DNA from: Alphaproteobacteria bacterium
Lineage (GTDB): Bacteria > Pseudomonadota > Alphaproteobacteria > Thalassobaculales > Thalassobaculaceae
Direction of reading: 5' to 3'
Assembly (NCBI GenBank): GCA_022822665.1
Contig: JAJEAR010000012.1
Coordinates: 62,001 to 126,000 of the forward strand
DNA length: 64,000 nt
In this document: piece after piece, positions 1 through 10,300 of the stretch
Layout: each line of letters begins with the position of its first letter
How positions within the stretch are numbered: position 1 is the stretch's first letter
Notes under the pieces: generated by a model
Database searches by the model: none
Told to the model about the DNA's origin: nothing
The model's input: the letters and a program-made list of their open reading frames with translations, nothing else
Made by a program: the position numbers and the translations under genes

Positions 1-373
1 CAGGGGTGCGGGAACGTCCGCGGCAGGGCTCGCCGCCGGGTTTCGCCCCCCCACCTGATGGATGCGGGGACCTGGGCACACCGCGGCGGCTACGCCGCGT
101 CGTCGGGGACGGCGGGCTGATCGCGGCGATCGTGTTCCGGGACCGGCGCGATGGCCGCCCGTGGCTGTCGCAGAGCGGGAGCGAAGGGGGCGTGGTTCAC
201 CGCCTCGATCATGGGATCGGGGCCTGTCGTTCGACGAAGCAGGGATGCTCCGGAGCGTCACCGGGGCCGGCAGGTTCCTGCTGCCCGGCGGGAAACCTGG
301 TTCCCCGATCTCTTCGCTCAAGGTCGGGTGCCTGAAACCGTGCGGCCGGCGCCGACGACGGAAGGGGCGGCGC
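1..373. other. Non-coding stretch downstream of the MFS gene
   Basis: No frame here has a recognisable product, ribosome-binding site or coding periodicity that I can defend. The interval lies downstream of the minus-strand transporter. It contains GGCGCC palindromes near 350-395 that could form a weak GC-rich stem, but there is no T-tract, so I do not call a terminator. Confidence 0.5.
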
Positions 374-1600
374 CTATTGGCACGCCACGCGCCGGCGCAG
401 CACCACGAACGCGAGAAAGCCCATCAGACCCATGGACCCGATGGTCACGAAGGCGAGCCCCCAGGCGACCGTTCCCCCGAGCGGGGCGGCCAGATCGAGC
501 ACCGCTCCCACGAGGGGCGGCGCGAACAGCGATCCACTGAACCCCAGCATCGAATGCACGGCGAGCGTTGCACCCCGGTGGCCCGCCGGGGCGGTGTTGA
601 CGGCTCCCGCGGTCAGTACCGCTGAATCGGCCTGCATCGCCGCGGAATAGACCAGACACAGGGCCGCCACGACGACAAAGGGCAGCAGGGACGAAAATCC
701 GACGACGGCGCCTAGCGCAAATGTCGTCAGCATCACCCACGAGATCAGGCGCACGCTCCCGACCCTCAGGGCCAGCTCCGCACCGCCGATGCTCGACGCC
801 ACCGCGACGAGAGAGGTCAGTGCGGCCAGCAGCGTGGCGTTCAGCGTGAACTCGGCACCGCTTCCAAAGCAGAACACGAGGAACGGCACGACCCAGGAGC
901 GCATGGCGAACAGCTCCGCACCGTGGCCCGCATAGGCAACGATAAAGCTCATGGTCTTCCGCGAGCGCAGGACGGGGCGGAAATCCAGCACATGGCTGCG
1001 GACCTCCGCGGCCGCCTCGGGCTCCCCGGGCGAGACCAGAACCGCGAGCGCGATGCCGGCCAGGGCCGGTCCGGCGGCCGCGAACAGGAAAGCGCCCCGC
1101 CAGCCGAACCATTCGAGAGCACAGCCTGCCAGCGCGTAGGAAGCCGCTGTTCCAGCGCTGAAACACGCCGTGTAGAAGGCGACAGCGCGGGCGCGCGGCA
1201 CCGTGCCCGGCAGGCGGTCGGTGAGGACCTTGAGACCGGGCATGTAGCATCCGGCCATACCGGCACCGGCGATCACCCGCCATGGCAGGGCGGACCAGAA
1301 ACCCGACGCCATGAACGCCAGCCCGGCCAGGCCCGCGGCGGACAGCGCTGCACCGCAGATGAAGACGGACCGGGCGTCGACCCGGTCGGTGATCGCGGTG
1401 AGGAACGGGACCGTCAACACATAGCCGCCGAAGAATGCGCCGGAGAGCCAGCCAGCCGTGACATTGTTCATCTGCCACGCCTGCTGAAGCACCGGCTGCA
1501 GCGACCAGTACGAGCAAAACCCTGCCATCGCGAATACCAGGGCCACGCACATCAGGGCGACCAGCGCCACCGGTCGTCGCTCGATGGCCGGCGCAATCAC
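374..1600 (-). CDS. MFS transporter
   Basis: A 408-residue major facilitator superfamily permease predicted to sit in the inner membrane with about 12 helices. The protein is a run of hydrophobic segments. A motif-A-like loop, TAITDRVDARSVF near residues 62-74, falls between helices 2 and 3 as the family expects, and the C-terminus ends in a basic RRRVACQ. Length is typical for MFS. The start is GTG without a strong Shine-Dalgarno, so it is uncertain; an ATG at codon 17 would cut into the first helix. It stands alone, with over 900 bases of non-coding DNA upstream. The substrate cannot be inferred; organic acids and drugs are equally possible. Confidence 0.88.
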   Translation of the reverse strand: MIAPAIERRPVALVALMCVALVFAMAGFCSYWSLQPVLQQAWQMNNVTAGWLSGAFFGGYVLTVPFLTAITDRVDARSVFICGAALSAAGLAGLAFMASGFWSALPWRVIAGAGMAGCYMPGLKVLTDRLPGTVPRARAVAFYTACFSAGTAASYALAGCALEWFGWRGAFLFAAAGPALAGIALAVLVSPGEPEAAAEVRSHVLDFRPVLRSRKTMSFIVAYAGHGAELFAMRSWVVPFLVFCFGSGAEFTLNATLLAALTSLVAVASSIGGAELALRVGSVRLISWVMLTTFALGAVVGFSSLLPFVVVAALCLVYSAAMQADSAVLTAGAVNTAPAGHRGATLAVHSMLGFSGSLFAPPLVGAVLDLAAPLGGTVAWGLAFVTIGSMGLMGFLAFVVLRRRVACQ

Positions 1601-2508
1601 GATGTCCGGCCCATCGGACGGGAAACCGGCTCCCTGTCAGGGACGGTCGCAGGGCAGTACCGTGCCTCGCAGGAGGCGGCCGCTGACCGCATCGGGCGGC
1701 TGGGATCGGGCGCTGCGCCTCCGACCCCGGGGACCCGTCCAGACCGGTTCGCCGCATCACCGGGCCGACCGCGCGCGCGGCGGACGAGGTTCGCCACGTG
1801 CTGCGCGGCCAGCTGACGCAATCGCGACGCCGGATGTCGTCTCTCCCGGGCCGGCAGGTTCCCGATCTCCGCGTCCCTTCTCATGGTGATGCAAGCCCGA
1901 TCGTCGTCGAGGCCCGGTTGGCCCGGCACTGCATCCCGCCCGGCCGTGTCAGCCCGTCAGACGGAGGCTCGTGCGATGGCCGGCAGGGTCCATAACCGCC
2001 GCCCCGGCAACTGCGGCGGCCGGGCGTCGGTCCTGGCGGTTGACGATCAACGGGCACTCTCCCGCGGCCACAGCGCAGGAGTTGACGCGTCCGGTCGGGG
2101 CCGGGCGCGCCTGGTCCGACCGACCGGGGGAAGACCACGTCGACCATCACCGGCATCATGACCCTGCGGAGCTCCCCGGAAAAGGGCCTGACGCCGCACC
2201 GCGCCGCGGGACGACCGGCTTCCCCGACCGGCACCGCTTGCGGCGGGCGGATGCCCGGAGCCGGGCAACCGCCACGACGGCGACCGCGGTGGAACACGAT
2301 AGTCCGTCTCACGGGCGTCACTGTTCAAGCGTGGATGATCCGGTGTGCCGCCTCCCGCATGGTCCTGTCACCCGTGACGTGCCGGCCGTGACCGGCGGGG
2401 ACGAGGATGTGATCGAGGCCTTCATCGCCGCCGGTGCCGGGTGGACTCGCCCTTTCGATCGGGTGTACCTGTCAGCTGCCGGACGCAATCGTGGCGAAAG
2501 GTGACGGA
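1601..2508. other. 908-base intergenic region without a supportable gene
   Basis: Several open frames cross this interval on both strands, but they are arginine/proline/glycine-rich translations typical of GC-rich non-coding DNA, and none resembles a family. It separates the divergent MFS and 2OG-oxygenase genes, so both promoters should lie here. I found no convincing -35/-10 pair. It may be decayed coding sequence. Confidence 0.5.
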
Positions 2509-3495
2509 ATGTCGATCCCGGTCATCGATATCCGCCCCCACCTGCACGGCGGGGATGACGACAAGCTGCGGGTTGCCCGCGAGATCGCCGCGGCGTGCAT
2601 GGAGTCGGGCTTCTTCTGCATTACGGGACACGGAGTGCCGGCGGACCTCGTCGCCCGAACGCGGCAGGTGGCGGTCGATTTCTTCGCCCTTCCCCTCGAC
2701 GAGAAGTGCCGGATTCTCCGGCCCGAAAGCCGGGTCGGCCGCGGCTACTACCCCCATGCCGACCGCTCGCTTGCCTACACGCTCGGCGAGAAGACGCCGC
2801 CCGACCTGCAGGAAGCGTTCGCGATGGGCCCGCCCGACATCCCCGACGACGACTATTACCGCGGCGAGATCGCGGAGTACTTCTTCGCGGCAAACCGCTA
2901 TCCGGCGAGGCCGGAGGCATTCCGCGAGACCGTGGACTGCTACTTCCGCGCCCTGCTCGGGCTCTGCGACCGGCTCATGGGAGCGATGGCGCTGGCACTC
3001 GGGCTCGAGGAGGATTTCTTCGCCGACAAGATCGACCGGCCGGCGTGCGGCCTGAGGCTGATCCGCTATCCGGCGCAGACGGCCGCCCCGGCGCGCGGGC
3101 AGCTTCGCGCCGGCGCCCATACCGACTACGGCACGCTGACCGTCCTTCGCGGGGACGATGTACCCGGGACCCTGCAGGTCAGGCTGCCGGGCGGCGGCTG
3201 GACCGATCTTCGCCCGCCCGCCGATGCCTTCGTGTGCAATCTCGGCGACGCGATGGCGCGCTGGACCGGCGGTCGCTGGGCATCGACCCTGCACCGGGTT
3301 GCGAACCCGCCGGACGGGGCGGCGCGGCGCGACCGCATCTCGCTGGTCTTCTTCCACCAGCCCAACTACGACGCCACGCTCGGAGGGATCTTCGAGGACT
3401 CCGGGGACGCGGTGACGCTCGCCGAGCACTTCATCGAGAAGATCCACCTCGCGGCGGGAACCGGAAAGCCGCCGGGAACAGGCGCGAAGCGGTAA
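2509..3495 (+). CDS. Isopenicillin N synthase-like 2-oxoglutarate/Fe(II) oxygenase
   Basis: A 328-residue non-haem iron oxygenase of the isopenicillin N synthase/2OG-dioxygenase superfamily, cytosolic. The N-terminal DIOX_N-type segment begins IPVIDIRP. The metal triad is visible as His204 and Asp206 (AHTDYGTLTVL) with His262 (STLHRV), and the 2-oxoglutarate clamp is RIS at 276-278. The start ATG follows GCGAAAGGTGA, a good ribosome-binding site, so I prefer it to an in-frame GTG 75 bases upstream. The gene is followed by a DUF1045 gene on the same strand. Relatives oxidise very different small molecules, so the substrate is unknown; a role with the neighbouring phosphonate genes is only a guess. 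Confidence 0.9.
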   Translation: MSIPVIDIRPHLHGGDDDKLRVAREIAAACMESGFFCITGHGVPADLVARTRQVAVDFFALPLDEKCRILRPESRVGRGYYPHADRSLAYTLGEKTPPDLQEAFAMGPPDIPDDDYYRGEIAEYFFAANRYPARPEAFRETVDCYFRALLGLCDRLMGAMALALGLEEDFFADKIDRPACGLRLIRYPAQTAAPARGQLRAGAHTDYGTLTVLRGDDVPGTLQVRLPGGGWTDLRPPADAFVCNLGDAMARWTGGRWASTLHRVANPPDGAARRDRISLVFFHQPNYDATLGGIFEDSGDAVTLAEHFIEKIHLAAGTGKPPGTGAKR

Positions 3496-3578
3496 CGCCC
3501 CGGTGGACCGACCGGTCTGCGCACCGCGGCGTTGATCGCTGTTGCCCCGGCGCGGGCTTCCCGTCCTTGTCCGAACCG

Positions 3579-4325
3579 ATGCGGTGGCGTGGCGCCGCAC
3601 CACGCGGGGAGGGAACCCTGGCCAACGAACACCGGTACGCTGTCTACCTCGCGCCACGCCCGGGCGATTTCCTGTGGAACTTCGGGAGCATGTGGCTCGG
3701 GCGCGCCGCGGAGGGAGTGGTGGTCCCCGCGCGTCCCTCGCTGCCCGGGCTCGGCACGGGAGAAATCGATGCGGCGACCAGCAGCGCCAGGCTCTACGGG
3801 TTCCATGCCACGCTGAAGCCGCCGTTCCGACTCGCACAGGGCAGGAGCGAGAGCGAGTTGCTCGACCTTGCCGAAGGATTTGCGTACCGGACGCGGGAGT
3901 TTCGGCTGCCGCGACTCGCGGTGCGTGCCATCGGCGGGTTCCTGGCGCTGGTTCCGACCGGGACGAGCCCCGAGGCCGACGACCTGGCGGGGGCGTGCGT
4001 GCGCGGGTTCGACCGCTTTCGCGCCGCGCCCGGGCAGGATGAACTCGCGCGGCGCCGGGCCGCGGGGCTCACGAAACGACAGGACGAACTGCTCGGTCGG
4101 TGGGGATATCCCTACGTGTTCGACGAATTCCGCCTGCACTTCACACTCACCGACCGGCTGGCCGTGGGCGGGCGCGAGCGGATGCGGGAGGTCCTCGAGC
4201 GGCTGTGGTCACCGCATGCGGCCGAGGAGTACCCGGTCGGATCGATCTGCATCTTCGAGCAGGCGGCGGTCGGACGTCCGTTCCACCTGCTGCGCCGGTT
4301 CCCGCTGCAAGGCGCTGTCGGGTGA
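3579..4325 (+). CDS. DUF1045 (TIGR03223) phosphonate-metabolism 2H-fold protein
   Basis: A 248-residue member of the DUF1045 family commonly encoded in phosphonate (phn) operons. It carries two H-x-T motifs, His76-Ala-Thr78 (GFHATLKPPF) and His187-Phe-Thr189 (LHFTLTD), the hallmark of 2H phosphoesterase folds. A cyclic-phosphodiester substrate is therefore plausible; the family's reaction is not given by the sequence. Family members normally begin close to the RYAVYL strand. The ATG used here lies 54 bases before it and has no good ribosome-binding site, whereas a CTG at 3618 sits six bases after GGGGAGGG. The gene converges on phnM with 26 bases between stops, supporting the phosphonate link, but no C-P lyase genes are in the window. 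Confidence 0.85.
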   Translation: MRWRGAAPRGEGTLANEHRYAVYLAPRPGDFLWNFGSMWLGRAAEGVVVPARPSLPGLGTGEIDAATSSARLYGFHATLKPPFRLAQGRSESELLDLAEGFAYRTREFRLPRLAVRAIGGFLALVPTGTSPEADDLAGACVRGFDRFRAAPGQDELARRRAAGLTKRQDELLGRWGYPYVFDEFRLHFTLTDRLAVGGRERMREVLERLWSPHAAEEYPVGSICIFEQAAVGRPFHLLRRFPLQGAVG

Positions 4326-4351
4326 CTGTCAGGGCCGGTCGCGGTACCCGA

Positions 4352-5494
4352 TCACATCACCCGCCGGCCCTCGCGCCAGGTCTCGAGCACGACCGGGACG
4401 CCCTCGATCTCGCGCACCCGGATGAGGTCGGCGCGCGCGCCCGGCCGGATGGCGCCGCGGTCCGCCAGTCCGACGGCGCGGGCCGGGTTCATGGTCGAGA
4501 GCGCGACCGCCTGCGGCAGGGACAGGAACGGCTCCGAACGGTGGAGCAGGAAGACGCCGTGCAGGCTGCTTGCGGGAACGTAGTCCGAGGAGAGGACGTC
4601 GAGGAGCCCGAGCGAGGCGAGCTCGAGCGCCGAGACATTGCCTGAATGCGAGCCGCCGAGCACCAGGTTCGGCGCGCCCGCAAGGATGGTGAGACCCCGG
4701 TCACGGGCGGCGCTCGCCGCCTCCACCGTCGTCGGGAACTCCGCGATGGCGACACCGTAGCGTGCCGCCTCCTCGACGTGGCCGACTGTGGCATCGTCGT
4801 GGCTTGCGAGCGTAATGCCGGTCCCCTCGAGCAGGCCGACCAGTTCGGCGCGGTGACGCCCGCTGTAGGTGACATGGTCGCGCTGCTTGGTCTCGAGGAA
4901 TGCGGCGAACTCGGCGTCATCGAGACCGTAGGTCTTCTGGTAGTAGGCGCGGTGTCGATCGCGGTCGACGAACTGGCGCTGGCCGGGCGTGTGGTCCATC
5001 AGCGAGACCAGGCGGACCAGCGGGTCGCCGGTGAAGGGTGCGAACAGGTCCATGAGCCCGGCACAGGACAGTTCGCAGCGCAGGTGCAGGAAATGCGAGA
5101 CCCGAAGCACGCCGGTGTCGCGTGCGGTGCGCAGTGCCGAGGTCATGGCGCCGAGCATGCGGGAGCGGACATCTCCCTGGCGCACGATGCCCACCGAGAG
5201 CGCATCGAACACGGTCGTGATCCCGGCGGCGGCGAGCTGCCCGTCGTGGGCGAAGACCGCCGCGGTCCCCGGCCATTGGACGCGCGGTCGCGGCACGAAA
5301 TGCCGCTCGAGCGTGTCCGTATGCAGCTCCACCAGCCCCGGCAACAGGTAGTCGCCGCCGAAATCGACGTCCGGGCCCGACGCACGCCCGCCTTCGCGAA
5401 GCGAGGATATCACCCCGCCCGCGACCTCGACCGTGCCGTGGACCACCTCGTCCGGTGTCACGATCCGCGCATTGGTGAAGGCTGCCTGGGTCAT
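4352..5494 (-). CDS. phnM: Alpha-D-ribose 1-methylphosphonate 5-triphosphate diphosphatase
   Basis: A 380-residue amidohydrolase-superfamily protein matching PhnM, which removes diphosphate from 5-triphosphoribosyl phosphonates in the C-P lyase pathway. Metal-site features include ELHTDTLERH near residues 56-65, LASHDDATVGHVEEA in the middle of the barrel and the C-terminal SSDYVPASLH-like segment. Length fits the family. It lies 36 bases downstream of the Ldh-type dehydrogenase on the same strand, so the two are probably co-transcribed. The core C-P lyase genes (phnGHIJKL) are not in this window. Either they lie elsewhere or this is a PhnM paralogue with another substrate. Confidence 0.92.
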   Translation of the reverse strand: MTQAAFTNARIVTPDEVVHGTVEVAGGVISSLREGGRASGPDVDFGGDYLLPGLVELHTDTLERHFVPRPRVQWPGTAAVFAHDGQLAAAGITTVFDALSVGIVRQGDVRSRMLGAMTSALRTARDTGVLRVSHFLHLRCELSCAGLMDLFAPFTGDPLVRLVSLMDHTPGQRQFVDRDRHRAYYQKTYGLDDAEFAAFLETKQRDHVTYSGRHRAELVGLLEGTGITLASHDDATVGHVEEAARYGVAIAEFPTTVEAASAARDRGLTILAGAPNLVLGGSHSGNVSALELASLGLLDVLSSDYVPASSLHGVFLLHRSEPFLSLPQAVALSTMNPARAVGLADRGAIRPGARADLIRVREIEGVPVVLETWREGRRVM

Positions 5495-5530
5495 CGCGTC
5501 TCCAGGGCGCCGGGGCGTCCCGTTACCGGT

Positions 5531-6616
5531 TCACGCGGCGGCGCTGATGACGGCGCGGTCGAACTCGGCCGCATCCATTCCGTTGTCGCACCCTGCTGTC
5601 TTCATCTCGGCCCAGGTGTTGGGGTCGATCGGAACGCCGGTCCGGCGGCGTTCGTCCATGGACTCGCGCTCGGGATCGCCCGGCACGCGTATGCGGTCGA
5701 ACCCCTCGGCCGGCTGGCCGGACTTCACGTACTCGACCAGGCTGTCGAACTCGCCCGCGAAGGCGGCACCGGAGGTGAACCGGTCCGGGTCGATCACGAT
5801 GGTGAGCATGTTGTTCCTGATGGTCTCGCCGGTCGCAAGCTCCGGGCGCGCGGTGCCGCCACCGGGCAGTCCGCCGGCAAGCAGGTCGCAGACCAGCGCC
5901 AGTCCGTAGCCCTTGTGCTGGCCGAAGGACAGCATCGCGCCCATCGGATCGCGGAACACGACGCCGGGGTCGGTGGTCTGCCTGCCGTTCGGCCCCACCA
6001 GCGCATCATCCATCGGCATCCGGGTGCCGGCGTAGTGCGCCACACGGACCTTGCCCTGCGCCACCCGGCTTGTCGCCATGTCGAGCACCATCATCGGTGT
6101 GTTTCCGGTCGCCGGGATGGCGGTGCAGTAGGGATTGGTCGAGTACCGGGCCTCGTAGCCGCCCCAGGGTGCGACATACGGCTTGTGGCCGGTGGCGTTG
6201 ACGTAGTGGATCGAGATGAACCCGGCGCGTGCGCACATCTCGCCCCAGGCCCCGATCCGGCCCAGGTGGTGCACGTTGCGCAGTCCGACGATGGCGCTGC
6301 CGGTCCGGTGCGCCTTGTCGATCGCAAGCCGCATGGTCTCGGCCCCGACCGTCTGGCCGTAGCCCATGTTGCCCTCGACCAGCAGGTAGGCGCCGTCATC
6401 GGTCACCACCGTCGCCTTCGCGCCGGGGGTCATGGTCCCCGCCAGCGCGTGCGCCATGTAGCGTGGCGCCAGCCCGACGCCATGGCTGTCATGGCCCATC
6501 AGGTTGGCCTCGACGAGGTTCTCGGCAACGGTGCGCGCCTCGCCCTCGTCGCTGCCGGCACTGCGCATCATGGCAGCCACAACCACCGTCAGTTCATCAT
6601 GTCGAACGCGGATCAC
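5531..6616 (-). CDS. Malate/L-lactate (Ldh-type) NAD(P)-dependent dehydrogenase
   Basis: A 361-residue oxidoreductase of the LDH2/MDH2 (YlbC/ComC/ureidoglycolate dehydrogenase) family, which uses NAD(P) through a non-Rossmann fold. Family hallmarks are the N-terminal NLVEANLMGHDSHG segment, the RNVHHLGR and GYEARYSTNP regions and the GQHKGYGLAL segment. The GTG start at 6616 is preceded by GGAGGGTGAT, a strong ribosome-binding site. An upstream in-frame ATG at 6703 would add 29 residues that do not look like the family. It is followed closely by phnM. The substrate may be malate, lactate, sulfolactate or a hydroxyacid; a phosphonate-derived hydroxyacid is conceivable from context only. Confidence 0.88.
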   Translation of the reverse strand: MIRVRHDELTVVVAAMMRSAGSDEGEARTVAENLVEANLMGHDSHGVGLAPRYMAHALAGTMTPGAKATVVTDDGAYLLVEGNMGYGQTVGAETMRLAIDKAHRTGSAIVGLRNVHHLGRIGAWGEMCARAGFISIHYVNATGHKPYVAPWGGYEARYSTNPYCTAIPATGNTPMMVLDMATSRVAQGKVRVAHYAGTRMPMDDALVGPNGRQTTDPGVVFRDPMGAMLSFGQHKGYGLALVCDLLAGGLPGGGTARPELATGETIRNNMLTIVIDPDRFTSGAAFAGEFDSLVEYVKSGQPAEGFDRIRVPGDPERESMDERRRTGVPIDPNTWAEMKTAGCDNGMDAAEFDRAVISAAA

Positions 6617-6894
6617 ATCACCCTCCTGCCGAACCGGGACGCACCGGGCTGCGACACTATCGCGCGGACCGAAAATGTCCACCTCGAGCGCGTGACCGGC
6701 CACAGCGGTCCCGTTCCGGTCCGCGCCCGGGAATGTTCCTGCCGGTGAAGAACATGCACCTGCGAACGCAGTTCCGGTCTACCGGCTGCTGTTCGCTATC
6801 CCGCCGTCCGGAACGCCGAGGATGGGTCTTGGGCATGCTGCGCTCGGCTCCCGTCGGTGTTCGTCGATCCGGTCGGCGTCCACGAGGCGGACTG

Positions 6895-7302
6895 TCACCT
6901 GAACAGCCAGCCGTGCAGCAGGCGTCCCGGCATCAGCGCGAAACCGCCCGCGATCAGGATGCCGCCGAAATAGACGCCCAGCATGTGGCCGCGGTGGGTC
7001 CTGATCGATCCGCGCCGGGCCCCGCGCACCGCAAGCGGGATCGAGACCAGCACCAGGACGCTGAAAAGATGAATGTAGCCGAGGTGACCGAGAAGTTGCG
7101 GACCCACCTGCGCAGGCATGGCAAGCGTAACGAGCGCGGTCGCGATCATGAGCACGACGTAGATGCGCCCGAGCGTGCGGTGCACCGGCGTGCCCTTGGG
7201 ACGCGCCAGCAGCCAGGCGCCGATCAGGAGACACGGAAACACGGTCGCAAGATGCACATAGGCGAGCTGGAGCCAGGTCACCGCCCGTTCATGCCTGCGC
7301 AA
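6895..7302 (-). CDS. DUF2306-like small membrane protein
   Basis: A 135-residue predicted inner-membrane protein with four hydrophobic segments. It resembles the DUF2306 (COG5395) family in the AYVHLATVFPCLLIGAW opening, the KGTPVHRTLGRIYV loop and the IRTHRGHMLG loop. The conserved histidines in these loops could bind haem or metal, but no function is established. The ATG at 7302 overlaps the end of the SNF2 gene by 14 bases; a GTG at 7281 is an alternative that would leave no residues ahead of the first helix. The overlap suggests translational coupling to the SNF2 gene. Confidence 0.75.
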   Translation of the reverse strand: MRRHERAVTWLQLAYVHLATVFPCLLIGAWLLARPKGTPVHRTLGRIYVVLMIATALVTLAMPAQVGPQLLGHLGYIHLFSVLVLVSIPLAVRGARRGSIRTHRGHMLGVYFGGILIAGGFALMPGRLLHGWLFR

Positions 7303-10300
7303 TCAGGTTCATCAGGTCGTCTTCCGTGAGCGCGGTCGCGGACTCGGTCCCGGCAAGGATATCGTCCGCCAGCTCGCGCTTCTCCCCGTGCAGCCTGATT
7401 ACCTTCTCCTCGATCGAGTTCCGTACCGCGAGCCGGTAGATGGTGACCGGGCGTTGCTGACCGATGCGGTGCGCCCGGTCGGACGCCTGGTCCTCGACGG
7501 CGGGGTTCCACCAGGGATCGAGGTGGATCACGTAGTCTGCCGCCGTCAGGTTGAGCCCGGTGCCTCCGGCCTTGAGGCTGATCAGGAACAGCTCTCCACG
7601 CCCAGCCTGGAACGCGTTCACCCGCGCCCTGCGCTCGGCGGGCGGCGTTGAGCCGTCGAGGTACTGGTAGTCGACCCCTTCGACGTCCAGCCGGGCGCGG
7701 ACCACCTCGAGATGTTTCACGAACTGGCTGAAGACAAGCGCCTTGTGCCCCTCCGCGATCAGGGTGCGGATCAGCGCCATCGCGGACTCGAGCTTGGCGC
7801 CCGGGAGAGTGCTGTCCGGTTGCACCAGCCGGGGGTGACAGCAGGCAAGACGCAGCCGGGTGAGCTCGGCGAGCATGTGAATGCGCCGGGTCCCCGGTTC
7901 TTCGTCCCCGAGGCCGGCAATCCGCTCCACCGCCTGCAGGCGGACCGCCTCGAGGAAGGCGCGCTCCTCGGGCTCGGGTTCGACGTGGAGCACCTGTTCG
8001 GTCCGGCTGGGAAGCTCGGTAAGCACCGCGCTCTTGCGCCGGCGCAGAACAAACGGGCGCACCAGGGCCGCGAGCCGTTCGCGGCCGGCCCGGTCGCCCT
8101 CGGCGACTGCAAACCGCCTTCGGAACCCCGCAAGCGTGCCGAGCAGGCCCGGATTGATGACGCTGAACAGGCTCCACAGTTCCTCGAGCGCGTTCTCGAT
8201 CGGCGTTCCGGTCAGCGCAACCCGGAAATCGGCGTCGAGCTCGCGGATGGCACGGGTGCGCTTGGCCTGGGAGTTCTTGATTGCCTGGGCCTCGTCCAGG
8301 ACGAGAGTGTGCCAGCCGATCGATTTCAGGGCAGCAATCGAACGGGTCGCCAGCCCGTAGCTCACCACCAGCACATCGCCCGGACCGAGCCGCGAGATGG
8401 TCTCCATTCTTCCGGCCATGGAACCGAGAAAATGCATGGTAAGGCCCGGCGCGAACCGCGCCGCTTCCTCTTCCCAGTTGAAGCACACCGATGTCGGGGC
8501 GACGATCAGCGCCGGTCCGCCGTCCGCGCGCGCCAGCAGCAGCGCCAGGGACTGCACCGTCTTGCCGAGACCCATGTCATCGGCAAGGCACGCGCCGGCA
8601 CCGATGTGGGCAAGCCGGCACATCCACTCGTACCCCTGCCGCTGGTACTCCCGCAGCTGGGCGTGAAGCCCGTCCGGGACGGCGCATTCGAGTTCCCGTG
8701 CCGCCGCAAGCCGCGAACGGAACCGGTGCCACGGCGACCTGCCATCGCCCGATCCGGCGGTCTCAAGCAACTCGTCGAGCGCCAGCGCGCTCATCGGGTG
8801 TATGCGTTCACCGCCGGCGCCGTGGCCCGCGGACGCGGCACGAAGCGTCTCGAGCTGCCGGCGCAGGCCATCGGTGAGTGCGACCAGCCTTCCCTTTCCG
8901 ATCGGCACGAACCGGCCGACCGCATGGTCGAGTGCGTCCAGCAGTTCGCGCATGTCGAGGACGAGGTCATCGTCGACCGCGACCTTCCCGGAAACAGCGA
9001 ACCACTCCCGGTCCTTGTGCACAGTCGTCGCGACCTGTGACGTCGACACGACGCGCGGGTGCGGTCTTGCCGCATTCTCGGGCCATTCGATGGTCACGGG
9101 CCCGGTAACGGCCTGCAGTTCCAGCATGAAGTCGAGGCCGGTCGCCGGCTCGTCAAACACGTGCGACCCCGTCACCACGCCGGTATCCGCGAGCGTCGGG
9201 CAGGCCGCAACCACCGCCGCGGCCGCCGCTTCCTCCCCGGCGAGGTCGCGCTCGTGCCTCCCGTTGCCGCCGCCGGCCGCCCTGACCACACGCGGTCCCC
9301 GGCCGACCGGAAACCGCGGACCGTCCGGGCCGCAGGGCTGCACCCACAGCGACACCTTGAGCCTGCTGTCGTCTGTCGGCTCGAGACGCACCACGGGGCG
9401 TGGATCGCCCGGCGTCGCAGGGGTCCCGATACCGTCGACATCCGAGACCACCGCCACGTGATCGTCGCAGAGCCGGGCCAGTTCGATGACCCGCGCCCTC
9501 CCCTCCTGCGGCACCACCAGGCCGTTCCGGCCGATGAGCTCGGCAATGTCGACAAGCGACCGGTCGATGCGGACGACCCGGTAGCGGTCGTCGGCCTCGT
9601 GATCAAGAAACACCCTTCCGATGTCGCTCCAGTGCGACAGGCCGAGATGATACCCGTCGTCCCGTGTGCTGACCGCGAGCTCGACCTCGCCGGCCACCAG
9701 GTCCAGGCGACGGTTGCGGTCGTCGGCGCGATAGACGGCCGGATGGCCGACCAACGCCGGCAACACCAGGTCCGGGACCAGAACGTAGTCCCGATACCTG
9801 CTCTTGTCCCGCACGGCACCGTGATGGGCCGCGAACACGTCCTCGCGGGTCATCATTCCCCGCAGTTGCTCATCGGACTCGAAGAAGCGCCTGACCGGAA
9901 CCGCGCGACCGGCACTCCAGCCTCCACGCTTCAGGCGTGTCTGCATCACCACGGAGACGGACAGGGTCTGCGGGTCCACCAACCAGGCAAGCCGTCCTCG
10001 ATGCCCTGCGGACCGGCTCCGTACGCCGCCGGCGCCCACGACGCGCGCCAGTCCGTCCATGCGGCGCACCCATGCCGGAGACATGGAGATGACTGTCGCG
10101 AAATCACGTATTCCGGACGCCGTCATGCTGTCGCGCCAGGCCCGCATCGCCTCAGGGAGTGCGTCCACCCGGTCCAGCGCCGCGGCAATCATCAGGGCCG
10201 GCACCGGAGCATGATCGCGTATTGCGCTTACGCGTGTAACGAGCTTCTCCCGAACCTTGCTGTTCATCCGCTCGGGCGCCGCCGCAACCTGGGCCAGCGC

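Noticed and set aside
264..1862. A shared 15-mer, GGGCCGGCAGGTTCC, at 264-278 and 1848-1862 flanking the MFS gene.
   Set aside because: In GC-rich sequence of this length a 15-base match is expected by chance and the flanks do not align.
4646..6748. A 700-codon open frame on the plus strand across phnM and the Ldh-type gene.
   Set aside because: It is the antisense of two genes with clear family motifs; the translation is compositionally biased and has no family features.
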